64,000 nucleotides of DNA from Trematomus loennbergii (Eukaryota; Chordata; Actinopteri; Perciformes; Nototheniidae): the NCBI GenBank assembly GCA_012861695.1, contig JAAOOA010001141.1:1-64000 (forward strand), given 5' to 3'. The translations under genes were made by a program, and so were the position numbers. This document shows, in pieces, positions 21,662-34,319 of the stretch; the stretch's first letter is position 1, and every line of letters begins with the position of its first letter. The notes under the pieces are model-generated. The model saw only the letters and a list, made by a program, of their open reading frames with translations. It had not been told where the DNA came from and searched no databases.

Positions 21662-22370
21662 GTGTAACATCTACCAATGGTTGTACATATACCTCCTCCA
21701 CCTCTTTGCTGTCCTACTAGTCAACCCTCCTGATCAGAGCCTTTCCTAAATAGTGGTAAGTTGTTTTACAGTTCAGTGTACGTTAATTTAGCAACTTAAT
21801 GCTTTACTGCTGTTGAATAAACCCTATATATATATACATCCATCAGCAATCAATAAAACAAATCATCCAACACAAATAGAAGAAATCTATTTCTTTGTAT
21901 ACAACAGCATCTATTGGGACTGCACATTGATGTCATCAAGAGCCATTGAGTCTACCTTTTGTAGTCGGCCTCTCAGAATGTTTATAATTTCTTTGTCTCT
22001 TAACATTCCTATAATCATTTGTTTTGTTATTGTTGGTATTGTTTTGTTATTTATTGTTGTTGGGAGAATCACTTTGCAATTGTGTAAGTGCTATATAAAT
22101 AGTTATACTAATATTATTGTTGTTACCATCATTACTATTATTAAAAATGTTTTATTTGTTTTTTTTATTCATCGCTGCAGAAAGGATCATGCCAGCCCAC
22201 ATCAAACACCTGATCAAGAACTTGTGAATCTTCAGGCAGAAAAGATGAAAACACCTGTTCAAAGTTCCAGTTTCCTGTACATCGAACCATGCCTGTCCTC
22301 TGTTCCACATGTCTTCAGTCAGTTCTGGACCCCATGACTCGGACACTAGTTCTACCAAGGCTCATTAGAG
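21662..22370 (+). ncRNA. Two candidate spliced exons, probably non-coding
   Basis: 21,662-21,755 follows a pyrimidine-rich AG acceptor and is followed by GTAAG; 22,181-22,370 follows a long T-rich tract ending in gcag and is followed by GTAAGCAG. The splice-site pairs are good but no reading frame continues through both, so any transcript would probably be non-coding. This rests on splice-site shape alone; chance is a real alternative. Confidence 0.2.
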
Positions 22371-22684
22371 GTAAGCAGTGGTAGGAGAGTGGAGTTATCT
22401 TTGTATTTAGGCTGCAAGTCGACAAGAATAGATTACAAATCGCTTAAAAAATGGTTCAGACAAGAGGCACCATGTGTTACGCAGGTGTGGCGCTGATATA
22501 GTCTATATAATATGCGGTTGAACTTTAGAATACAATTATTTCCGGTGCAGAGACAAACACTCGAGGTGGATGTATAAAGTACATACTGGTGTTAATAAAA
22601 TATAGTGTATATCCCTCAATTTATCGACAATAAGAATGACAATACATACTTCCGGGTGTAAAGTAATTTATCTATCATACTGTA

Positions 22685-23330
22685 GCAGGGTGTCCGCGGG
22701 GTCTTAAAAAGTATTAAAAGTTGATAAATCAATTTAGCGAAAATTAAAGCTATTAAAAAGTATTAAACGGCATTTTCCAAGGTTTTACATTTTGTAGCTT
22801 GTTTTCAATAAGTATATAAATTGTCCAAAGAGGTTGTATTCTACAGTTTGCCTGAATGTAATCATTGCTTAGGTGTGTAGTGTGATTCTTTGTAGTTTAT
22901 TTATGGGATCCCGTTGGATTTGACGTCATCTGAACAGGACGCACGCTCACTGCTTGATAGCGCGCGAAGGTCCGTTTACGCCGGTTGTTAAACACCATCA
23001 TTATGGGGAAATGCAAGTTTGCGTCCAAATGGTTGGAAGATAAGGAGGAAGGACAATCAATACTGTATATAGTAAATGTGAGGTAAAGTGTGTCGCCAAT
23101 GTAACCGGTTAAAACTTGAAGTGGCGATGAGTAATCATAACACAAAGCTAAAAGTTAATCTGTTTTTCCTTTCTCTTTTCAAGAGTGCTTCAGAGGATGG
23201 CTGAATTAACAAAACGTAGAGAAGACCGAGAGGGAGAAGTTGGCCGGTTACTACATTTCGCAAAAAATACAGGACCTTGTGAAAAGCGGAAAGAAATAGT
23301 TGAAGGAAATTGCTTAAAAATATGAAGTAA
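22685..23330 (+). mobile_element. Decayed hAT-like element fragment
   Basis: Starts with 'cagggtgtccgcggggtctt', a terminus typical of a teleost hAT family. Near 23,003 an ATG opens a short 'MGKCKF..WL' frame like the start of a hAT-encoded protein, but it soon hits stops. No matching right terminus is visible before the LINE fragment at 23,545. Confidence 0.45.
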
Positions 23331-23544
23331 TGGGTAAATGAAATGTTTTCAAATTTGTGTTAATGTTCATTGTGTGTTATAAATGATTTACCTGCGTCTA
23401 ATCATTTGATGTGTGAGTATTTATTTACAGACAATACATTCTATACATTCTGGTACCTTTCTGGTAAGGTATGTGCTCTGATCTGAAATGATAGATGTTC
23501 ATTGAGCTACTGCAATTGGGTGAGAGTGTTTCATCATCTTTTTA

Positions 23545-24395
23545 ATTGACATGTTGCCCCTGGGACAAATACTGAGGAGCCATAACATCAGCTTCCACAC
23601 ATACGCTGATGACACACAGATTTATTTCCAAACTGCCCCGGATAAACATCTGGCACTTTCAAATGTCTCAAGATGCCTGGAACACATACACCAAAATGCG
23701 ACACTCCCTCACCAAACCGGATGCAGAAAAACTGGTCCATGCCTTCATCACCTCCCGCATTGATTACTGCAATTATCTGCTTGCAGGCATTCCAGCAAAA
23801 ACCACTCAGAGACTACAATATATACAAAACTGTGCCGCCCGGATACTCACAAAAACACGCAAATCAAAGCACATCACCCCCATCCTTCACTCACTCCACT
23901 GGCTCCCTGTAACACACCGGATCAACTACAAAGTCCTCATAATGGTCTTCAACGCCATCAACCACGCTGGCCCCACCTACCTACAGGAACTGCTAACCAG
24001 AAAACATTCACATACCTCACACACACTCAGGTCAGACAGCTCCAATCTCCTGGCTGTCCCGCGGACAAAACTGGTCACCATGGGAAACCGTGCTTTCTCC
24101 TCCCTGGGTCCACGTCTGTGGAATCAGCTTCCAGAGAACATACGGACCTCAGCATCACTCTCAGTTTTTAGGAAATGCCTCAAGACCCACCTGTTCCACA
24201 CCGCATTTTACTGACTGTCCTTTACTTTATTTATTTTTAAACCTTCTATGCTCTTAATCCTTTATTTTTATTTATTTTTATATTGCCATATTTTATCCAA
24301 TATGCTCCTTTAGATAACTTTTTACTTATTGTTCCTTATAGCTTTGTGAAGCACCTTGAGATGACGTTGTTTTTAAAGTGTGCTATTTAAATCAA
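23545..24395 (+). mobile_element. L2/CR1-like LINE, 3' fragment of reverse-transcriptase ORF
   Basis: An ORF from 23,609 to 24,214 encodes the C-terminal part of a non-LTR ORF2, with the YCNYLLAG, HITPILHSLHWLPV and NQLPENIRT motifs common after the RT domain of teleost L2/CR1-type elements. Just upstream, HTYADDTQIYF (RT YADD motif) lies in another frame, so a frameshift separates them. The copy is 5' truncated: no endonuclease, no RT N-terminus. A 3' UTR with T-rich tail follows to about 24,395. Confidence 0.8.
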
Positions 24396-24424
24396 ATGTA
24401 TTATTATTATTTATCATATATGAC

Positions 24425-24865
24425 CAGCTTAACCATCAAGTAATCCCAGCTAAAGTTCTACTCAAGATCATACCAGTCTGACCAGCTAATGGTGACCAGC
24501 TAGAACACTGTGACTGACCACCAGCTTTTACCAGCTATCCTGACCAGCTAATGATGACCAGCTACTAGACCACTGTGACCACCAGCTTTTACCAGCTAAA
24601 CCAGCTATCCCGACCAGCTAATGGTGACCAGCTAGACCACTGTGACGAAACAAGCTATCCTGACCAGCTAGACCACTGTCACCACCAGCTTTTACCAGCT
24701 AAACCAGCTATCCCAACCAGCTAATGGTGACCAGCTAGACCACTGTGACCAAACCAGCTATCCTGACCAGCTAAAGTGTCCAAAACCCCTCTTAACCAGC
24801 AAACTAATCCAGCCTAATATTGACCAGCCTGACCAGCCTTGTTGGTCTAAGCTGGTTTTTTCAGC
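24425..24865. repeat. Degenerate minisatellite rich in 'accagcta'
   Basis: Imperfect units built from 'accagct' motifs ('gaccagctaatggtgaccagc', 'gaccactgtgacc'-type words) repeat irregularly over 440 bp and end in 'ctggttttttcagcaggga', a terminus seen in a common fish repeat. Confidence 0.8.
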
Positions 24866-25514
24866 AGGGAGTAGAGTTGCAGCATAATAGACCGTTCGTG
24901 ATGGACTTTTAATGGTAAAAGACGTTTAAAGATTTATATTGCGGATATTATCAGCACATCTGAGTCAAATTAACATGTGTATTAAAGGATGTTAGTGGAT
25001 TATCCCTTAAATCAGTAGATTTAGGGAACGTTTACAGATAACAGATTAGGCTAGGATACCGGATAAAGTTAGCAACACACGTTAACCATGAACAGCCTAT
25101 TAATCCGTTCTCCTAATATTATTTCGTCCAACGTTGTGGAATTAGAGAAAAGGGGCTTCTAAACGTTCTTTTATCCGGGGTGGAGGGAGTTAAATATTAG
25201 TTAAATATAACATTGGGGCGTGTGATTGTAGTGGGTGGAGGTGGTGAAATGAGGATATCCATTTTGGAGTTCAAGCTAATATATTATAGTTAACGTTACA
25301 CAATAATAAGGAAGAGAGCTATTTTTGTGATACATCACTATTGGGATTTAGAGTGCATATTTGAGACTTCCAAACAGTAAACAAAAACGTTACTTATGGG
25401 TGAGTGTTTTTAGCAGAGCCATATAAAGTCCTTGTGATTCTGTTGAATATTACCTGTCTGTATTATTATTATTGGATTGATGGCAAAGTGAGAGGGAGAA
25501 CACAAGGTAAATTT
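24866..25514. other. Gene-free stretch
   Basis: Single-copy AT-rich sequence; nothing recognised. Confidence 0.35.
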
Positions 25515-27156
25515 CATTTCTTTTTTCATTTCAATCTTTATTTCGAACAGATTAAAAAATAACAAATGTGAAAAACAGAATACCGTATGGTTAAAATACA
25601 GTATTTATCCACATTCATGATAATATTTATATATTCAACAAAAAAAGTCTTCATATTAATAATAATAATTTAAAAATCATATGTTTCCGAAGGGAGTAGG
25701 AGGAAGCAAATGCTTATTAATTCCCACCCCTTACTTGATCAATGATTGTCCTTTAAGTCATTATGCAAGTTATTCCTACTTACATTTACATTTATACATA
25801 CATATACAATAATTTCTCATCTTCAGTCACCTCTCTTCATTCTCATAGTTTTCCAAAAAAGTGTTTCTGTACATCCTTTTAAACTGAATTATGCTTGTGC
25901 TTTGTTTTAAATCCTGCTCCAAACCATTCCATAAAATCACCCCACAGATTGTTATACTCATACTTCTCAGAGTTGTTCTGACCTTGAGTTGTTTAAAATG
26001 TAGATTTCCTCTCAAATTATACACACCCTCTCTGTCTATGTGAACAATGTGTGTTAATTTCCTAGGAAGTAGATTATGTCTTGCTCTGTACATGATTTGT
26101 GCCGTTTTAAATTTAACCAGATCAGTGACTTCAAAAATAATACATTAGTGTGTTCAAGATATCCAACATTATTGATAACTCTTATAGCCCTTTTTTGTAA
26201 TGTGCATAACGGCTGTAGGTTGGTTTTGTATGTGTTTCCCCAAATCTCCACACAGTAAATCAGATATGGCAATATTAGTGTGTTATATAGAGTATACAAT
26301 GAGTTGTAGTCCAGAATGTGTCTGGCTTTTCCGAATATTGCGATAGTCTTAGCCAGTTTTGCTTTTACATGAGTGATATGAGGTTTCCAGCTGATTTTGT
26401 GGTCTAAAACCACACCAAGGAACTTCATTTCATATACTCTTTCTATGTTTATGTTATCTAGTATTAATTGCACCTGTGGATTTGTTATATGTTTTCCAAA
26501 TAACATAATCTTTGTTTTGCTTATATTTAATGATAATTTGTTTGTGTCAAACCAATGTTTTACTTTAATCATTTCTGCTGTTATCACTTCCATTAGCTCT
26601 TTCAAATTGTCACCGGAACAAAAAATATTAGTGTCATCTGCAAATAAAATAAATTTCAATATATTTGATACTCTGCAAATGTCGTTGATGTATATTATGA
26701 ACAGCTTTGGACCCAACACGGACCCCGAGGTACTCCACAAGTTATGTTCATGTATTCTGATTTATGTTCACCAATTTCAACAAATTGTTGTCTGTTGCTT
26801 AAATAATCTCTCACCCAGTCTAATCCCACCCCTCTGATGCCATACCGTTCCAGTTTTGTCAGTAAAATATTGTGATCTATGGTGTCAAATGCTTTTTGTA
26901 AGTCTATAAATATTCCCACTGCTTGTTTTTTATTGTCCATGCAGTTTGCTATTTCCTCACTTAATTCCATTAGTGCCATAGATGTTGATCTATCTTTCCT
27001 GAATCCATATTGACTGTCGTCCAAAAGCTGATGTGTTTCCATGAAATTGTCAAGTCCTTTTGTAAAAAGCTTTTCAAGGATCTTGGAAAAGAGAGCAATG
27101 AAACAGGTCTGTAATTTGTGTAATGGTGTTTATCCCCAGTTTTATATTTAAGCAAT
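25515..27156 (-). mobile_element. LINE, reverse-transcriptase half (3' part of a split element)
   Basis: Read on the minus strand from 27,156, it encodes an RT: TNYRPVSLLS, QYGFRKDRST, FIDLQKAFDTIDH, a broken GVPRG..SVLGP segment, then FADDT with the catalytic Asp pair, and a post-RT region ending near 25,827. A frameshift near 26,740 splits the ORF. The 3' end has AATAAA-type sequence near 25,540. Upstream coding sequence (endonuclease and linker) is absent here but resumes at 32,509-33,765 on the same strand, in the order expected if one element was split by an insertion. Jockey/CR1-like superfamily; the exact clade is not assigned. Confidence 0.82.
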
Positions 27157-27249
27157 AGCTCACGACAGGCCGTGGTATATGTTCATTATATCACAGCTAA
27201 GGGGCGTGGTTCGGCCCGATTGGTTGACCTCCAACTGCATTCCATATGA

Positions 27250-29514
27250 AGAAAAAACGTTTCGTAAAAGATAAAATCATACTTTATTCAGCAGTGCTTG
27301 CTTTACTCTTTGAAAGTCATCACATGAATGCATTGTAATAAATGGTTTGGCTGCATTAAACATTACACATCTGTCGTAGTTCATTTATCTACAGAGATCG
27401 GGCCTCAGAATAGACCGGAAACTATTCTTTTACCGTTCTGTTTTAATTTCACAATAAAGTTAGTAGTAATAATTTGTTTTGATATTATTGTTTTTTATTA
27501 ACTACTAGACTGCTGGGTCATGTTAAGACCATCTTTTTTGTGTTGCTGTGGGTTTTTTACATCGCTTTTGTGTTACACATATCAAAACAATAACAGAATA
27601 TATCCGTCGTAAACTAAACCAGAAACAGCAGTATATTTTATTTTGTTAACACTGTAAACTTGACAGCTTTTTAACCCGCACCTCCTACTGGTTAAAGCAC
27701 GTTATTACACGTTTAGAGTAATGCAATGCAGGTAGATTGTGTTGCTTTTTAATGACTGTTTTAAAATGCCTTTTTCTTAATGTCTTTCATTTTTGTAAAG
27801 CACTTTTGAATGTGTTATATTTGATGAAAACATTTAAATATTAAGATTACATACTCTTAATATAGTGGGAAAGTGGAAGGTCAATGATATAAATAATATA
27901 GAATAGAAAATATCAAGAAGATACTGTAAGTGATCTCTACAATAAAACAGTTTAGTGCCTGATAGGAGGATGTGCAAAACAGACAAACTAATAAGGCTTT
28001 ATTTAAACATGAAAGAATACTTTAGGTTAAGGTCTTCTTTTAAATTAGAAAAAAGCTTTGGGGGTATCTACAGATATTAAGCCTGACAAAGTACTTAACG
28101 TCTAATATATTGCATGGTTTGTTTTGGAACTTGACAATCAACTTTCCTGCAATGTTAACTATGTTGAAGCACTTATTTTAACTGATATTATACATATTAA
28201 TTATACTCTTATAAGACGTATTGTTGTAGCAAACACTGTTGGATGGTTGGCTTAAAGCCCCCCCCCTCCGCTACGCGCCGTTCGTTAGATGAGGCTGGTT
28301 CTATTTAATAAAGAAAGGAATTCAAAACACCGGAATTAAAGGTTATAACAATAATCTGATTTTACTGGTAAGAAACAAAACACGTATACAAGTTTTACAG
28401 AGTACTCCGGACTTTAGGTTTCTACTGCGATGCGATACAGGTATCGGGACCAGCCAGTCAGCAAACAAGAAGCATTTTACATGCAAAAACAACAGTATTC
28501 ATATTCATATTTTGGGGCGGAGATGTGTTGACTTCTTCCTTCCCATTTTACTCCGAAGCGAATCAGAGAGTCCGTGGGGAGGAGCTGTGTGAGCTGCTCA
28601 CTCCCCCAGGTGTTTTTACTGGTTGGATTCACTTCTGGTCGGGTCCAATACAGCGAATCAGAGTTCTGAGAAAAAGTATGTTTTCTTCTGAGATTCGGAA
28701 GTACACAAGGGCAGAGTCAATATTATCTCTGCACCGATATTCACTCCCTTACTTTCCCAAGGAATATTTCACACAAACTATTCTTTCCCAGACAACCAAA
28801 CATTGTGCACAGATATATTGATGCCCAGAAAGAACCTTGAAAAGAATATGTGTGTGTGTGCTGGTGGAGGAGGTGTATGTGTGTGTAACAGGATCTCTGG
28901 GTCAGTGAGTTAAGTGAGAATACAATATCTATATATGTGATTACTTAAAACAGTTCAAACAATACATGTTCACTAAAATACAATTCAAAATAATACATGT
29001 TTACTTCAATACAGTTTAGAACCATATCTGTTTACTTCAGTATGTAGATAGTATAAGAAATGTGCAGAATATGTTTAATGGCGGAGGTACACACATATCG
29101 ATAGATGTCTTGTAATGCACTGTTGAGGAACCTGTGACCCAAGTTTTTCATTCATTGCATAACTACACCGTAGTTGTGTATATGATATGTCAATAAACCT
29201 TAGAAAATCTTGAAATCTTGAAAGGGATGTGCAAAATAGCCATTATATACAGTTTTTAATAACTATTAGTAGAGAATAACGAGTAATGAATATGCTTTAT
29301 AGGGATCTGCAGATAAATATTTAGTCTTCTCAAGCACCCACTACCAAATATCTCGCCTGATTGTTGGCACTTGACAATCACCTTCACTGAATTTAACTCA
29401 GGTGTAACTAAAGTCTGATTTAAGGGTTGTTTATATTTCACATCATTAATCCAAATCTGTAAAGTAACTAAAATAAATGTAGTGGAGTAAAAATACCAGG
29501 TTAACCTTAAAGAA
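27250..29514. other. Gene-free part of the composite insertion
   Basis: AT-rich sequence with a C-run at about 28,258-28,268 and a more GC-rich patch at 28,510-28,660. No convincing coding region. Confidence 0.35.
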
Positions 29515-29526
29515 ACCCCTCAGGAT

Positions 29527-30079
29527 CAGTGGCGAGCCGTGACTTTTATACCTAGGCCCTCTGACAATCTATCGATTAGATTTATGATTCAAAAATAATA
29601 AAAGTAGGGTAGACATGTGGATATTATCCAGCTGAACAAAACGTGCATTTATCTAACAGGTTCGTTTTCCACAGACCTTATTTCGAGCTATTACATCCAT
29701 GAGAAATCCCATTGCTTTTCTGTCGAGGGAACTCGAGCGCAGCTTACTTCCGGGTTTTAGGACACGTCACTGCACCACTTGCACCACCTCACAGCGGGCG
29801 GAACTTGTCATAAAGTCCGCGAAAATAAAGCCCACCCATTTAGAGGGTCGATATGATTGGTCAATTGTACTGTCATTTGACATTACTCTCTCATTGAGTT
29901 ACTATAGCTCAGAGCCGTATAATAGCTATCTATCTATATGGCGCTGCTATAGCTGGCCCTCTGTGAATGTACAGAGGGACCAACAAGCGCTCCCGTCTTC
30001 ACAGTACTCGCAGAGACGGCATTTTAGAATATCTTAGGCCCTCACAGAGGGCCTAGAGGGCCCTGACGGCTCGCCACTG
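29527..30079. mobile_element. hAT MITE with perfect 8-bp target duplication
   Basis: Termini cagtggcgagccgt and the matching acggctcgccactg form the inverted repeat. The duplication ctcaggat is perfect (29,519-29,526 and 30,080-30,087). The empty site is preserved (reverse strand) near 17,900. The 553-bp interior has no transposase. Confidence 0.92.
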
Positions 30080-30206
30080 CTCAGGATTATAAAAGACCCC
30101 CATCACCCCAGCCACAAACTGTTCTGTCTGCTGCCGTCTGGCAGGCGGTACTGCAGCATCAGGACTAAAACCACCAGACTCAGGGACAGCTTCATCCCAC
30201 AGGCCA

Positions 30207-31501
30207 GGGGCCTCATTTATAACGCCTTGCGTAGGATTGACGTAGGAAGGTTGCTTACGTAGTACAAAGCACAAAAATAGGTACATACATTTTCCGCCAT
30301 TTTCCGATTCACAAAACATTGCGTACCGGCGAGGGAAGTGCGTACGGCACTCCCTACGCCTGTTTCCCTTGATAAATCACAATCGACTCGTAACGCCCAT
30401 ATTTGCCTATACATAGTCAAAGAAACGCCCATTCATCATTCATTTTGACTGACTGCATGAAGAAGATCGCAGGAAATTACGATAGAACAGCTAAAAAAGA
30501 CATCTCCACCGTGTCAGATTTGGGTTATTGTGTGGAGGTCGAGATAAATCATATTGTTTGGTGGATGCAGTTTGAACAGAGTAGCAGCATGGAGGTCGGA
30601 TCGTCACCAAAATAAATAAATAAGTGGTCCGAAAAAAGTTAATGACAAAAAAAATACACATAACCTTCCTCAGGCAGTGTGTTTGTCCCGGGGACAGGAG
30701 ACACCCCTTGATGAGAAACTGTAAGAAATGATCGGGGAATCCCTCCGGAGTGGAGTCATGACGACTGGATCTGAATTATTTTTGTTGTATTTGGTGGTTT
30801 GTGTTCCAGCTGTCGATCAGCAACTATATATCCATAATCCACCAGTTAAAGGAAATACAACTAATGGATTGTGTTATATTAGCTGTACAATTTACCACAT
30901 ATGGTGTTCTTAGTTTCCATACCTCTGTGTTTTACGAGCGACTTATCAAGTCTTGGCAAACGGCATAAAACACGATTAAACGTGATAGTATATAAAACCA
31001 TGCTCGTATCTACAACCTATAGAAATGCAAAACGGCGTCAGTTTAGACGTAATTCTGTCCTCCTGCTTACCGCATCATTTCTGAGAAAAACATTTCATAA
31101 CATTAACACAACATATTCAAGGTGGTTTTAAATAGCATATCCGTATTTATTTATTTCTCCAAGTTATGTTTTGTGTGCACTGAGGAGTCTCAAACAGGCG
31201 TTTGTTTAATCATTTAAAGATTGGCTTTAATCAATGTTGAAAATGTATTCTTCATATTTGATAAATGAGAGGTAACATTTTATTTATGGTATTATTTCCA
31301 CATATTTCTCTCCATTCTTCCTTCTGCCAACGGTGTCGCAGTTTCCGTCTCTCCCGTTTGTGTGCTTAGTGCGTACGCATGGGTAGAGTTTGCGTGGAGG
31401 ACAGCACATTTTCCCGTCAAGTTAGTATTTTATAAATCGCAAACATGCGTAGAAACGGCGTACGCCATTTTTGAGCGTATATCCCTTTATAATGAGGCCC
31501 C
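30207..31501. mobile_element. MITE with ggggcctcatt termini
   Basis: The left end ggggcctcatttataa pairs with the right end ttataatgaggcccc. About 1295 bp with no transposase ORF. Comparison with the uninterrupted LINE tail at 17,760-17,790 confirms the insertion point between 'cacaggcca' and 'agactatt'. The target duplication is too short or altered to classify the superfamily. Confidence 0.82.
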
Positions 31502-31748
31502 AGAAGACTATTAAACACCTGAACTTTGAAACAACATCCATAACATTCATCTGGCTGCTACTTAGAAATTATTTATCTAATATATCTCATATTCCGATCA
31601 CTTGTATAGACTCTTATGCACTATTTCACTTTTTACTATTTTACTATTTTTCTTTGTATTACTTGCACTATTGTGTTCTGTGTAGCCTATCTGTTTTATT
31701 GTGTGCACTGTTGGAGGAGCCTGTGACCTAAGGGGGGGGGGGGGGGGG

Positions 31749-32344
31749 TAGGACACGTTCTAAGCACATGGTGTCGTCCCATAGCTGAGGATTCTGGGAT
31801 TCTGGGTAGTGTAGTGTCTTCTGTCTTCCGCTGTTGCTTGGCGTGGCGAGAATATTGCTCCACTTTCTCCGGTCCCCGAGATTCGGCTTCCAGTAGCTCT
31901 GGAGAGAGCTTTCGCACCTGTGGCCACTAACAGTCATCAATTTCTCTGCTTTGTTTCAAGACCCGCATCAGAAAGCTTTGAATGGTGATACTTTTCCAGT
32001 TGGTCTACCTGCTCTTCACGTAGCTCTACATGTCGTCGTTTAGGTGCTTTTTGTTCTGGAGATAGGCACGCACTCCTCAATCCACTCCTCCATAGTAACC
32101 CCCCGGAGGTCGAAGTTAATCTTAAATGTTTTTGCGGACCTTTTTAATTACAGATTTGAAAACATCGTTGCTTGCTTTAAAAGTAGCACAATTCATTAGT
32201 CAAACCTTGGAAAGTATCTAGATATCCCTGCCCTAATGCCAAAGGAGCTGCACACTGAATATGTTTTGCAGTTTGATGTCTATGTCTGGACCGCTGCGTA
32301 AAAAGGAGGGTTTCTGCCCCGTTACTTCTCCGCTGTTTTCTTGT
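31749..32344. other. Gene-free stretch
   Basis: Contains a short direct duplication 'attctgggattctggg' near 31,790; nothing else recognised. Confidence 0.35.
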
Positions 32345-32348
32345 CCCA

Positions 32349-32471
32349 GAGAAAAACTGTATACAGTATACAGAAAAACTGTATACAGTTTTTCTCAGAC
32401 GCGGAGGGATACTGACTTGTTGTGAAAAGTAACTACAATTCTACCCGTGGTATACGCTCAGTATACCACGG
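32349..32471. repeat. Two strong hairpins at the right edge of the insertion
   Basis: The first pairs gagaaaaactgtatac near 32,349 with gtatacagtttttctc near 32,382. The second, 32,445-32,471, pairs ccgtggtatac with gtataccacgg around a 5-nt loop. Subterminal hairpins of this kind occur in palindromic fish MITEs. Confidence 0.7.
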
Positions 32472-32508
32472 CTAAGAACCAATCAGATTGCTTGATTTGA
32501 CTTGTCCG

Positions 32509-33765
32509 TTATATAAAATGGTATAACTTTTGCTATTTTCATTTTATTTGGGAATTTACCAGATTGAAAAGACAAGTTAAAGAGATGTGACAATGGTTCT
32601 GCAATTCTCTTCAATAATGTTTTTTACTATAATCATATCAATATTATTCCAATCGGTGGAGGATTTGCTTTTACATTTTCGCACAGTATCTATGATTTAT
32701 TTTTCTTCGACTGGTGTGAGGAAGAAAGAGCTATTCCATTCCAGAGGTCTGTATCTTCCCTTTAGTTGTTTCTACGGTTTTAATTTTTTCTGCCAGATCT
32801 GGCCCCACATTTACAAAGAATTCATTAAAACCATTAACCACATCTTCTGTATTATTAATAACATTATTTTTGTCCACAAAAAACTCAGGGTAACCTGAAC
32901 TTTTTGCTCCATTTCTAATGACACTATTTCATACTTTTCATAAACCTTTCATATTATTCTTATTATTCTCTAATATTTTTTATAGTATTCTTTTTTACAT
33001 ATCCTCAGAATATGGGTTAATTTATTCTTATATCTTTTATATTTATTTTCTGCTTCTGAAGTTCTATATTTTATGAAATCTATATAGTGTATTTTTCTTT
33101 TGCAGGCATTTTTTAGGCCATTAGTGATCCATGCACTGTGAGTTTGTTTGTGTCTCTCTCTGCATTGTTTCACAGGACAGTTTTTCATAAAGTGATTTAA
33201 AAATGTTTAGAAATTCATCATAGGCCTTGTCAATATCGTCTCTCTCATATACTACCCTCCAATTCTGATTTAGTAAGTCATTCTTAAATGCAATTATGTT
33301 ATCTTCAGTTCTCAATCTTTGTATTTGAAATGGCTGGCGACGTTAGGTTTCTTAGAACTGCAGTGATAGACAATAAAAACAGGTAAATGATCACTGATGT
33401 CACTATATAATAGTCCGCCTACTGTATTGTTTTCCATAATGTTTGTGAATATGTTGTCTATTAATGTAGCAGAATGAGAAGTGATTCCACTAGGTCTGGT
33501 AATTTTAGGATACAAACCCATACTGTACAATGTATTGATGAAGTGTTCTGTCATTTTATGCTTATTTGGATTCAACAGGTCAATATTGTAATCCCCACAG
33601 ATAAACATAATTTTTTGTAATGATTTAGTAAACATGTTTTCTACCCTATCTGTAAATGTGTCAATACAGGTTCCAGGAGCTCTGTATATACAACTCACAA
33701 TAACATTTTAGACTTTTCCATACAAATTTCTCATACAAGTTTAAAATAGGTCAGCAATTTCCCAT
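32509..33765 (-). mobile_element. LINE, endonuclease and linker half (5' part of a split element)
   Basis: Minus-strand frames encode the C-terminal part of an APE-type endonuclease (CIYRAPG, FICGDYNIDLL, TLIDNIFTN, SDISDHLPVF) and then a lysine-rich linker (KRYKNKLTHILRICKKEYYKK) up to 'KMKIAKVIP' at the break. Stops and frameshifts interrupt it, and the N-terminal half of the endonuclease is missing beyond about 33,765. Together with 25,515-27,156 it reconstitutes one 5'-truncated LINE. Confidence 0.78.
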
Positions 33766-33826
33766 CCTATAGGTTGCTATATAGATGTATCTAACCCTTT
33801 CTCCTGTCTTTGTCTCCCTCTTTCAG

Positions 33827-34313
33827 CACAAGAACCCCAGGGGGATTCAATGGAGCCTGAAGACCTGCAATGAGACCCTCACCCTGCACCTGAGTCTCAA
33901 CTCCCAGAGTTTCGCAAGCCTCTCCCCTGTTATTTTTATTAAACAGACATTAAGCTTCCCAATGGTGTGATCTTCGTTTTGTGAAAAATATGATTAGGCC
34001 TACCTCACATGTTTTGTTGCTGTTGTTGTCTTGTGTGATAGTTAAATTGCTCCTGCTGACTTGAGCCAGCCATTCTTTCCTCCTCTCTGTGTCAGTGGGG
34101 AAACCTTACATTCGTACTCCTTTCTCTGAGCGATTGGAGCATCCCCAGGCAGCACAGCAAACCATGGGGGAGACCATATGCCAGGACAACACGGAGGAAA
34201 AGGCACAGACAAACTGCATGTCATGCTATTCAATGTTTATTGAATTCCATTTATTTACAATGGATGTTCCTAAAACAACACATTTAACATCATCATCATG
34301 CTGCTGCTGCTAG
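33827..34313 (+). other. Two candidate exons of an unknown gene
   Basis: A pyrimidine-rich acceptor precedes 33,827 and another (ctctctgtgtcag) precedes 34,096; from the latter a frame of about 72 residues runs to 34,313. No domain recognised and the pieces do not join convincingly. Splice-site shape only. Confidence 0.18.
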
Positions 34314-34319
34314 TCCTTT

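Larger units (their letters stand above)
29515..31735 (+). mobile_element. LINE 3'-end fragment interrupted by two MITEs
   Basis: Plus-strand copy of the tail seen reversed at 17,465-18,170: pieces at 29,515-29,526, 30,080-30,206 and 31,502-31,735 join into one continuous match once the two MITEs are removed. It ends with 'cctgtgacctaa' followed by an 18-20 base G run at about 31,731-31,748. Confidence 0.75.
27157..32508. mobile_element. 5.35-kb composite insertion inside a LINE
   Basis: The LINE reading frame stops just after a 'KMKIAKVIP' segment at about 32,509 and resumes with 'YKTGDKHHYTNYRP' at about 27,156, so the DNA between is an insertion or a chain of insertions. Both edges carry 'ccgtggtata' inverted motifs (27,169-27,180; 32,445-32,471), suggesting a DNA transposon with hairpin ends. 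Inside are a LINE tail with two MITEs (29,515-31,735) and otherwise AT-rich sequence. Edge coordinates are good to about 20 bp; I could not identify a clean target duplication. Confidence 0.7.

Noticed and set aside
30053..30432. Minus-strand ORFs of 71-88 residues
   Set aside because: They cross the boundary between a MITE and a LINE tail, so they are chance frames.
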